64,000 nt of DNA from Cryomorphaceae bacterium (GTDB lineage Bacteria > Bacteroidota > Bacteroidia > Flavobacteriales_D > Cryomorphaceae), in the NCBI GenBank assembly GCA_003565555.1, contig PXBH01000145.1:96033-160032 (forward strand), read 5' to 3'. A program made the translations under genes and the position numbers. Positions 26,965 through 33,768 of the stretch are shown here, one piece after another. The stretch's first letter is position 1. Every line of letters starts with the position of its first letter. Under the pieces are notes generated by a model. The model searched no databases. It saw nothing but the letters and a program-made list of their open reading frames with translations, and was not told where the DNA came from.

Positions 26965-27308
26965 AGATTTTTGGTTTTAGGGGTCGGGGCATCCACATCG
27001 GCGATAAACCAAGCCCCGAGGTCAGTGGTTACCAACCAAGGCACAGGCCACCAAATGCCCTCCTTTGCCATGACGGCGAAGTCTTGGCTTTCATCTGTTC
27101 CTTCTTCAAAGGAGAGGCCCATCCCTGTGATTTGCTCCAGAATGTTGCGCACCTCCGTTGCGTTTTCCGCACCTACGCTCACAAGGTATTCATCTTCCTG
27201 CAAGTCGGTGCTCCCGAAAGCTTTGTAGATGGTCTTCATGCCACCCACCACGCCGTCCTCAATTTTGAATTTCGGCACGATGACATTGTAGGGTCTGAAT
27301 TTGATCAT
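26961..27308 (-). CDS. Hypothetical protein coupled to the SDR gene
   Basis: A 115-residue soluble protein beginning MIKFRPYNVIVPKFKIEDG and ending in a region rich in Trp and Pro (GIWWPVPWLVTTDLGAWF). I do not recognise the family. The 4-base overlap with the SDR start and the lack of a signal peptide suggest a cytoplasmic partner expressed with it. A weak -7 box (TACATTTCG, minus strand, near 27335-27342) lies upstream. Confidence 0.75.
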   Translation of the reverse strand: MIKFRPYNVIVPKFKIEDGVVGGMKTIYKAFGSTDLQEDEYLVSVGAENATEVRNILEQITGMGLSFEEGTDESQDFAVMAKEGIWWPVPWLVTTDLGAWFIADVDAPTPKTKNL

Positions 27309-27462
27309 GGCGCAGGGCTGTGTGCTAATTTCCCGAAATGTAAAAAGAACTTTGCAGTTTCTTCAGGCATGGGTCTCGTTTTAAAAAAAAATGGGTATTC
27401 CTTTCCTCGGGCGGGCCGCCGGGTAACCGAGGTCACAAAAAAATTCTCGCCATGCCCCCACC

Positions 27463-27579
27463 TTTGCAGTGTAAAATACATCTTCAAGGCGTTGGCTCGC
27501 TGCAATGACAGGCCACACAAAGTGAATGTCTGTCAGCCTTCGAAACCCCGAGCAACAGGCGGTGTTTCGGAGGCTTTTT
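27463..27579 (+). ncRNA. Candidate small RNA with its own promoter and terminator-like hairpin
   Basis: The 269-base gap between two minus-strand genes holds, on +, ACCTTTGCA (TTTGC at 27463-27467), a good -7 box with A-rich DNA upstream. About 35 bases later is a hairpin TGACAG (27506-27511)/CTGTCA (27530-27535), with an inner CAC-AAA-GTG. A second hairpin follows: GCCTTCGAAAC (27536-27546) with GTTTCGGAGGC (27564-27574), then five T. The transcript would run about 27473-27579. Family unknown; a 6S-like RNA is one possibility. The second hairpin touches the 3-prime end of trhO on the other strand, so it could instead serve that gene, but on that strand it has no U tract. Confidence 0.4.
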
Positions 27580-28663
27580 ATACTTCGGTAAATTTGATTT
27601 TTTCCAAGGCTTTTTCGAAGGGGTTGTGCACCGTTTTGTGGGCAAGATGCGGGGCACGGCCCTTTTTGAATACCCGATGTCCCGTGTAGGGCTTGCCCGC
27701 ACGCAGGCGCCTCTGCTCCTCTTCGGGCGCTTCAATCACTTCTTTGCACGCGGCGGAACAGCAGCCATTGTACTCCTCTTTACAAGCCTCACACTGGATG
27801 AACAGCAGGTGGCAACCGGTATTCACGCAATTCGTGTGGGTATCGCAGGGCGCACCGCATTGGTGGCACTTGGCAATGATCTCCTCCCCGATGCGCTCGC
27901 CGAGTCGCTCGTCAAAAACAAAGTTTTTTCCGATAAACTTGTTTTCCAGCCCTTTGGATTTCACCTGTCTGGCATACTCAATGATTCCCCCGTTGAGCTG
28001 GTGCACATTTTTGAACCCGTTGTGCTTCAGCCATGCCGAGGCTTTTTCACAGCGTATTCCGCCGGTGCAATACATGAGGATATTGCGGTCTTCAAAACCG
28101 CGCAGATTTTCGCGGATGTAGGGCAAGCTGTCGCGAAAAGTATCCACATCCGGGGTAACGGCATTGAGAAAATGCCCTACCTCATGCTCATAATGGTTAC
28201 GCATGTCGATCAGGATGGTGTCTTCTTTTTCGGCGAGGGAATTGAATTCTTCCGCATCCAAATGACGTCCGCGGTTGCGCACATCAAAGCTTTCGTCGTT
28301 GAGTCCGTCTGCCAGTATTTTCGGACGCACCTTAATGATCAGTTTGTAAAAGCTCTTCCCGTCATCGTCCACTGCGAGGTTCAGGCGTATGCCTTCTAAG
28401 AAAGTGATGCTGTACAAATGATCGCGGAAGGCTTCAAAATTTTCGCGCGGTACGCTCACCTGCGCATTGATGCCCTCTCTTGCCACGTAGGTTCGGCCCA
28501 GCACACCGAGCGCATTCCAGCGGATGAAGAGATAGTCGCGAAAGAACTGAGGATCGGCCAATTTGGCATATTGATAAAAAGAGATGGTGAGTCTCGCTTC
28601 ATCGCTCTCTTCCATCTTTTTTTTAAGTACGCGCCAATCCTCTTCGTTGTGGAGATGTTTCAT
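27578..28663 (-). CDS. trhO: tRNA uridine(34) hydroxylase TrhO (rhodanese-like, YceA family)
   Basis: 361 residues. An N-terminal acylphosphatase-like domain (GRTYVAREGINAQVSVP) precedes a rhodanese domain with the active-site loop MYCTGGIRCEKASAWL; the cysteine is present. The C-terminal region is cysteine-rich (CHQCGAPCDTHTNC; CEACKEEYNGCCSAAC) and probably binds zinc. TrhO makes 5-hydroxyuridine at the wobble position of tRNA using oxygen. Length is close to the E. coli protein with a normal C-terminal extension. The minus-strand promoter box TATCTTTGC is at 28710-28718, giving a leader of about 40 bases. Confidence 0.92.
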   Translation of the reverse strand: MKHLHNEEDWRVLKKKMEESDEARLTISFYQYAKLADPQFFRDYLFIRWNALGVLGRTYVAREGINAQVSVPRENFEAFRDHLYSITFLEGIRLNLAVDDDGKSFYKLIIKVRPKILADGLNDESFDVRNRGRHLDAEEFNSLAEKEDTILIDMRNHYEHEVGHFLNAVTPDVDTFRDSLPYIRENLRGFEDRNILMYCTGGIRCEKASAWLKHNGFKNVHQLNGGIIEYARQVKSKGLENKFIGKNFVFDERLGERIGEEIIAKCHQCGAPCDTHTNCVNTGCHLLFIQCEACKEEYNGCCSAACKEVIEAPEEEQRRLRAGKPYTGHRVFKKGRAPHLAHKTVHNPFEKALEKIKFTEV

Positions 28664-28709
28664 TTTACAATTTCAAGTTATACGATGAAAACCCGCTTTG
28701 AAGAGCGCT

Positions 28710-28718
28710 GCAAAGATA
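28710..28718 (-). promoter_or_regulatory. Promoter -7 box of trhO
   Basis: Minus strand TATCTTTGC, an exact match to TAnnTTTGC. No convincing -33 TTG is seen. The ATG of trhO lies 47 bases downstream. Confidence 0.5.
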
Positions 28719-28852
28719 GGAAATCCCGCCTTGCCGTGCCTTGACGGAATCCGCCTTCCGGGTAAAAAACCGCACCCGCGCTTTCGTGCTTGTGCAGAAT
28801 GATTAAATTTAGGGTGTCGATGCCTCTCACGAAGTCTTTATACCTTGCCGCC

Positions 28853-29743
28853 ATGAAAAAACTATTACGCTCTGCGCTGCTTTCGGCAGTACTTTCTTTT
28901 TCCTGCTTCAGTGCTTCTGCACAATTTCAATCTTTTTTCGGTCAGGAAGATACCCATTGGAAGCTCTTCGGGACTTTCACGTCGCCCGAAACCTCCTCCG
29001 TAGACAGTCTTGCTTTTGACGGGGATACCGTCATTGACGGACATACCTATGCCCGTTACGACTTGTACATGTACACGGTTGATGCCATGTTCGACCCCGA
29101 ATCGGTCTGGAATGCCTTCGAATACACCTTTACTGAGCGAACCCTCTACCTGCGTGAGTCCCCGGGTGCAGACACGCTGTTTCTCGGGGAGTTCGAATTT
29201 TCTGATGATGAATTTACGGTAAAGCCGGTCTGCGTCATGAACATCGATCAGGGCGACACTTTTTTGGGCAATCCCGTGATCAGCAGTTTTATCGACAGCG
29301 AAGGGCGGAAGGTCGTATTGGCGGATATGGGCTTCTACACGCTCCGGATGACAGAGGGGGTAGGGCCTGACCGTTTTTTTCAAAACAATGACCTTTCGCA
29401 AATTATTTGTCAGTTCAAAGACGGCATGATCAATTATCTCACTTCTGATGCGGAGAAAGCACAGTTTTGTACGGAAAATCCGCTTTCTGCCCCTGACGGT
29501 ATCTCTGCCGCACATGATGTGAAACTCTTCCCCAATCCCGCTCGGTCATTTCTGCGTTTTGAGTCATCCGTTTTCCGCCCGATTTCCTTTGCCGTTTTCG
29601 ACCTTTCGGGGAAGCAGGTCATGGGCGGCGGTCAGGGTAATGCATTCACGGAGATTTATATCGGAGATATTCCGGAAGGGATGTACCTTCTCCGTCTCGA
29701 CGACGGAACACGGGTGGTGAACCTGAAATGGGTAAAGCAGTGA
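28853..29743 (+). CDS. Small secreted protein with type IX sorting domain
   Basis: The 296-residue product starts at ATG 28853, which begins the signal peptide KKLLRSALLSAVLSF, cut after SASA (about residue 22). The longer frame from 28790 would put 21 unlikely residues before it. The middle (about 25-220) is not recognised; it has short beta-rich stretches with many Asp and Tyr. Residues about 225-296 are a sorting domain (FPNPARSFLRFE; FDLSGKQVMG; GMYLLRLDDG). The box TACCTTGCC lies three bases before the start, so the mRNA may be leaderless. rnpB follows about 50 bases after the stop. Confidence 0.82.
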   Translation: MKKLLRSALLSAVLSFSCFSASAQFQSFFGQEDTHWKLFGTFTSPETSSVDSLAFDGDTVIDGHTYARYDLYMYTVDAMFDPESVWNAFEYTFTERTLYLRESPGADTLFLGEFEFSDDEFTVKPVCVMNIDQGDTFLGNPVISSFIDSEGRKVVLADMGFYTLRMTEGVGPDRFFQNNDLSQIICQFKDGMINYLTSDAEKAQFCTENPLSAPDGISAAHDVKLFPNPARSFLRFESSVFRPISFAVFDLSGKQVMGGGQGNAFTEIYIGDIPEGMYLLRLDDGTRVVNLKWVKQ

Positions 29744-29782
29744 TGTAATCCGTGCGCTCTCGGGGGTTCGGGATGACCGGCG

Positions 29783-29791
29783 TATCTTTGC
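29783..29791 (+). promoter_or_regulatory. Promoter -7 box of rnpB
   Basis: TATCTTTGC, an exact match to TAnnTTTGC, placed a few bases before the first paired bases of RNase P RNA (29795). Confidence 0.6.
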
Positions 29792-29794
29792 GGC

Positions 29795-30160
29795 CGAAAC
29801 CGTTCCGTCGCTGTTTTGCGCGAGCAAAAGAGAGGAAAGTCCGGACAGTACAGTGCACCGCGCTTCCTAACGGGAAGGACTCCGCGCAATCGGGGTACAG
29901 AAAGTGCCACAGAGACATATACCGCCCCCGACTTGTCGGGGGTAAGGGTGAAAAGAGTGGGGTAAGAGCCCACAGCCGTACTTGGCGACAAGTGCGGGGG
30001 GTAAACCTCGCGGACTGAAAGACCATGTAAACCCGGGCTTGAGGGCTGCACGCCCGATCCGGGAGGGTAGGTCGATAGAGCCCGCCGGCAACGGCGGGCC
30101 CGGATAGATGACGGAAACCGCGCTTCGGCGTGGTACAGAATCCGGCTTACAGGTTTCGTT
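29795..30160 (+). ncRNA. rnpB: RNase P RNA, bacterial class A
   Basis: The catalytic RNA that removes the 5-prime leader of tRNA precursors. Conserved core segments are all visible in order: GAGGAAAGTCCGGAC (CR I, about 29831), ACAGAAAGTGCC, GGTAAGGGTGAAAAG and GTGGGGTAAGAGCCCAC, GTAAACC, and ACAGAATCCGGCTTAC (CR V) near the end. The ends pair as CGAAACC (29795-29801) with GGTTTCG (30152-30158), helix P1. Length of about 365 is usual. Its promoter is at 29783 and terminator at 30168. End coordinates are accurate to a few bases. Confidence 0.95.
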
Positions 30161-30167
30161 CTTGCAG

Positions 30168-30192
30168 CCCCCGGCCTCGGTCGGGGGTTTTT
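30168..30192 (+). terminator. Intrinsic terminator of rnpB
   Basis: CCCCCG (30168-30173) and CGGGGG (30182-30187) followed by TTTTT. It directly follows the P1 helix of RNase P RNA. Confidence 0.85.
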
Positions 30193-30249
30193 ATTTCACG
30201 TCAAAGGCCTGTTTCATTTCCGAGAGCCGTCGAGTCAGGTGCGTTCAAC

Positions 30250-32112
30250 TTACCGCTTGATGGCTACGGTAATTTCGAGATCGATTTCTCTGTCGAGACT
30301 TTTTTCAAGTGACTTCTTGAGCTCGTCCAGTTCGTCTTCCGACAGGTTGTGGTCGGCCGTGACGGTAATGCCCACGGTGAGCGGGTTCAGCCTGACAACG
30401 CGGGCCTCTTTTACTTCGTATTCTTCATACTTCAGGGATTCGATTTTTTCCACAATATTGTGCTCCTGCACCATGCGTTGAAAGCTCAGGCCCAACGGCA
30501 AGCTCAAAATCCCCACAAAAACCAGGGACAGTAAGACACCTTTTCGGGCAAGCTTGAAAGGGCTGTAGCCCATCACCAAAAATGTGACCGCCCCCGCGAG
30601 GACCATTCCGGCGAGGTTTGTCATCAACAAAAGGAAAGCCCCGAGAAAAATCTCTCGGTCCCACCAAGCGAGTCCGATGGCCGATACCGCCAGCGGGGGT
30701 ACGAGTGCCACGGCAATGGCTACACCTGCGAGGGTTTTGGCAATTTCTTCCCGTGCATGGGCGTAGGCACCCGCCACTCCCGAAAGTACCGCGATGCCTA
30801 AATCAAGCAGGTTCGGTCGAATCCGCGAGAGGATCTCGTTGTTCGGTGAGGTAATCGGTGTAATGAAGGTAAGCAATACAGCGCAAATAAAACCGGCGAG
30901 CAGCCCGGCGAGGATGCTCTTCGCACTGTTGATCGCCAGCTGATTGTCTTGCCTGAGCGTGGCCATGGAGAGCGAGATAATCGGCGCCATAAGCGGAGCC
31001 AAAATCATCGCTCCGATGACCACCGGCGTCGAGTTGGAAAAGATACCGAATGCGGCCAGCGTGGTAGACAGGATCATCAATACGAGATAGCTTGTCTTTA
31101 CCTCGGCATTGTTGCGCAAAACGGTGAAAAGGGCCTGAAATTCCTCCGTAGAGGCATGCTTGATAAAGGGCAGCTTTTTTCCCGCCATCACCTTGGCGCT
31201 GTCCTTCATGGGCAACTGGCTTACCTTGAAGATATCGCTTGCCTCTCCTCCCTCGGATTGCGTTTTGATGTGGCGGCCCGGGATCATCCTTACTTGGGCG
31301 GGGACCACCTTGATCTCGATCTCCTTGGCAGATTGGCTTACGCCGTCTTCTGAAAAATCAAAAGACTCCTGTGCTTTAAATCGGATTTCGTTCGTTTTGA
31401 TATGCGCAGCGAAAGGGGGGAGGCGCTTTCGAATAAATATGGAGCGCAATGCAAAAAGTACAAGTTGCGACAAGCTTCGGGGACTGATGAGAATGGCGTG
31501 GAAGCGGTTGTCGTTGGCAAAACTGTTTTCCAAAATAAGCCGTGACAACATGCTGCCCTTTCCGTGCTGCACCACAACAATACCGGATACGACGGTATCA
31601 ATTTCCTTGTTTGGGGTTTCTACGCTCACCCGAAAAGGCCGTAAGGTCCAGAACCTGCCGATCACATACCTGAACCGCTTCCACCAAGGTGCCGTAGCCG
31701 TACGACCTGTAGTGGCCAGTTGGAAGGTATCGCCGATGACCACATTGTTAAAGACCAACCTTTCATTACAAAACATGCTGTCTACCGTCACGGTATCGGG
31801 CGAAGTGTTGAGGTGCATCACCGCTTCATTCAATTTGGCATCCACCCCATAGCCCACGCGAGACTGAAATCCGTCAGGGTGCGGCAGTACGGCCAGCGTG
31901 ATGTCTTTTTCACTCACTTTCGGGATCAAACCCCGCAATTCCTCGTCGTTGAGATAGGTCAGCACCAATGTGCCCGAGTCGTCCGCATCGGTTTTGAAGT
32001 CCGAAAGGGAGATAAAGGAGGGCTCGTGCGATTCTAACAGCGAATCGAGCTGTTCCTTTTCCTCTTTTTTGAGATTGTCCGAATGCAGCAGTACGGTGCG
32101 TTTTGCGCCCAT
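30250..32112 (-). CDS. DUF389 membrane protein with diacylglycerol-kinase-like N-terminal domain
   Basis: 620 residues. The C-terminal part has about six membrane helices of the DUF389/TIGR00341 family (about 340-535; STPVVIGAMILAPLMAPI; GVAIAVALVPPLAVSAIG), then a cytoplasmic tail of about 80 residues. Residues 1-280 resemble the lipid-kinase fold: TLAVLPHPDGFQSRVG sits where active enzymes have the PxGTGND loop, and KEIEIKVVPAQVRMIPG matches their C-terminal beta sandwich. The usual GGDGT loop reads TLVLTYLNDEE, so ATP binding is probably lost. Role unknown: likely an inner-membrane transporter or channel with a degenerate lipid-kinase-like sensor. It does not appear to share an operon with the acyltransferase, given a 291-base gap. 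Confidence 0.8.
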   Translation of the reverse strand: MGAKRTVLLHSDNLKKEEKEQLDSLLESHEPSFISLSDFKTDADDSGTLVLTYLNDEELRGLIPKVSEKDITLAVLPHPDGFQSRVGYGVDAKLNEAVMHLNTSPDTVTVDSMFCNERLVFNNVVIGDTFQLATTGRTATAPWWKRFRYVIGRFWTLRPFRVSVETPNKEIDTVVSGIVVVQHGKGSMLSRLILENSFANDNRFHAILISPRSLSQLVLFALRSIFIRKRLPPFAAHIKTNEIRFKAQESFDFSEDGVSQSAKEIEIKVVPAQVRMIPGRHIKTQSEGGEASDIFKVSQLPMKDSAKVMAGKKLPFIKHASTEEFQALFTVLRNNAEVKTSYLVLMILSTTLAAFGIFSNSTPVVIGAMILAPLMAPIISLSMATLRQDNQLAINSAKSILAGLLAGFICAVLLTFITPITSPNNEILSRIRPNLLDLGIAVLSGVAGAYAHAREEIAKTLAGVAIAVALVPPLAVSAIGLAWWDREIFLGAFLLLMTNLAGMVLAGAVTFLVMGYSPFKLARKGVLLSLVFVGILSLPLGLSFQRMVQEHNIVEKIESLKYEEYEVKEARVVRLNPLTVGITVTADHNLSEDELDELKKSLEKSLDREIDLEITVAIKR

Positions 32113-32403
32113 TTTTTTGTCTTAGCAGCCCGAAGGTAGTGAATTGCACGGGCAACTCTTCCGCTTTCCGAAAATCTGAATCCTCCCGACACTCCTGCGC
32201 GGAAACCTTGCGCAGTTCGACGTCCGATCCTTGCGGGCTGCCCGTTCGCTCAGGCGGCAGTATTATAATGTCGGACAGAAAAATACGGCTCGCGATACCC
32301 GGTCAAGTCGCAGACATGACCGCAGAATCACCGCAGGCGCGCCGGCATCCCGAACAGCGGAATATATCGGCTCGGAGTCCGGGGCCTGCATTTTCGCGAG
32401 TAA
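32113..32403. other. Intergenic region without recognised gene
   Basis: 291 bases between two minus-strand genes. A minus-strand TACCTTCGG about 20 bases upstream of the DUF389 start (near 32130) may be its -7 box. An open frame on + (32103-32426) overlaps both neighbours and has no family-like features. I see no terminator hairpin for the acyltransferase. Confidence 0.4.
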
Positions 32404-33711
32404 TCAAAGTCTGCGGTAGGCCGTGAGTACCTCGCGCTCTATTTCGGTGAGGTACTTCAGAAGGGCCGGATTTCGTCGCTTGAGCAAGAGGCTGCGCCAC
32501 ATGGTAAAGAGGTAGCGGTAAGGCAGACGCAACTCGCGTATAATGAAGACGCTCAGCATGTAGAAAGAAGGGACAAAGGTGAGGGAAAGCAGGGGCCTGC
32601 CCGAAATCAGAATTGCAGCTGCGGTGAGGAGAATGCCGAAAAGGGGAAAAAGCACCAAATACGAGACCAGCTTAATGCTGCTCCAAAACTGACGGTCTGC
32701 AATATATCTCGTGAGTATATTGCGAATCAGTAAATAAGAAGGTGCCATCATGAGCCATGCGCCTGCAAAAAACGGAAACATCAGCAGAAGCAGCAGGGAC
32801 TGTGCGAGCCAATAACCGGCGTCCTTTCGCTTGATGAAAAAAAGCGGGGCACGCAGCTTGAGTCGCTCAGCCTCATGTCTGTACACTTCCATGCGTCGGA
32901 AGTGGGGGTGCCCTTCGGGCAGTGCCCTGAGCGAGGCCTCACGCCGCTTGCCGAAATCCATTTCGTCGTCATCCACCGAAAAACCGCCCGTACGGTGGAG
33001 GAAAAAGGGAATAAAGAACTCCGCCTCTGCTTCAAAGGCATTGTTCGCGTCTTTCCGCTCCAGGTGTATGACCTCCTGAGAGAGGGCAGTCCGCACCTTG
33101 TCGCGCAGTGCAGTCATGGTGCGGTGAGGGTTCGCCTCATAATCTGCTCGATAAGGCAGTACGGAAATGGGTTTGCCGAAATTCACAATAAGCCGAGCGC
33201 CCGCTTTGTGGTAATGGCTGTAGTTGATGCCGAGGGGTACAATGTTGATATCCGTCTCCGGCGCTTCCTCCAAGGTCCCGAAGAGTACCCGCGTAAAGCC
33301 TTTACTCAGGGGGCGCACCCTCCGCTCACCGAGATGCGTGGCTTCGGGAAATATCAGCAGGGTGCCTCCGGATTTGAGGATGTTCCGGCATTTTTTGAAG
33401 ATCTCCTCGTTCTTTGCGAGATTGGACAGGCCGTCGCGCTGTCGGTACACGGGCATCATATTGATGGAGCCCAAAAATGCCGCCATCCGTTTATTTTTGA
33501 ATACATCTGAACGGGCCAAAAAATGGATTGGCTCCCGAATAAATACGGCGGGAATCAATGCGTCCATAAAGGCATTCTGATGGTTCGGAGCCAAAAACAC
33601 CGGCCCTGATTTGGGGTATTGATCGGTCCCGTTGAGCTCAATGCGTCTGTAGAAAAGCTTAATGGCCAGCTTTACCCAGAAACGAACGAAGAAATACCAA
33701 GCGTTTTTCAT
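32404..33711 (-). CDS. PlsC-type glycerolipid acyltransferase
   Basis: 435 residues. The acyltransferase domain (about 35-230) has NHQNAFMDAL, the His and Asp of the catalytic motif with five residues between them, as in Bacteroidota members, then GINMMPVYRQRDG-like and FPEATHLGERRVRPLSKGF blocks for glycerol-phosphate binding. The C-terminal 150 residues hold several membrane helices (SLLLLLMFPFFAGAWLMM; YLVLFPLFGILLTAAAILI). It would acylate lysophosphatidate or a similar lipid at the inner membrane. The start is 57 bases after the pheT stop, so it may be read through from pheT. Confidence 0.87.
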   Translation of the reverse strand: MKNAWYFFVRFWVKLAIKLFYRRIELNGTDQYPKSGPVFLAPNHQNAFMDALIPAVFIREPIHFLARSDVFKNKRMAAFLGSINMMPVYRQRDGLSNLAKNEEIFKKCRNILKSGGTLLIFPEATHLGERRVRPLSKGFTRVLFGTLEEAPETDINIVPLGINYSHYHKAGARLIVNFGKPISVLPYRADYEANPHRTMTALRDKVRTALSQEVIHLERKDANNAFEAEAEFFIPFFLHRTGGFSVDDDEMDFGKRREASLRALPEGHPHFRRMEVYRHEAERLKLRAPLFFIKRKDAGYWLAQSLLLLLMFPFFAGAWLMMAPSYLLIRNILTRYIADRQFWSSIKLVSYLVLFPLFGILLTAAAILISGRPLLSLTFVPSFYMLSVFIIRELRLPYRYLFTMWRSLLLKRRNPALLKYLTEIEREVLTAYRRL

Positions 33712-33768
33712 GAGCGAGAGGAATCGTCTAAGTGCCGGGCGAAGCTGTGAGGCGAAGGCAGACCGGAA

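Noticed and set aside
27536..27574. Hairpin read as the trhO terminator
   Set aside because: On the trhO strand no U tract follows the stem, while on the other strand it does; I prefer the sRNA reading but keep low confidence.
27626..28399. 257-residue plus-strand open frame opposite trhO
   Set aside because: trhO has its catalytic and cysteine-rich motifs in the other frame; the antisense product is low-information.
29646..30051. Minus-strand open frames of 126 and 131 residues over the RNase P RNA gene
   Set aside because: The sequence is fully explained by conserved RNase P RNA elements, so coding on the other strand is coincidental.
32103..32426. 107-residue plus-strand open frame in the gap upstream of the DUF389 gene
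   Set aside because: It overlaps both neighbours, has no ribosome binding site or family features, and looks like chance.
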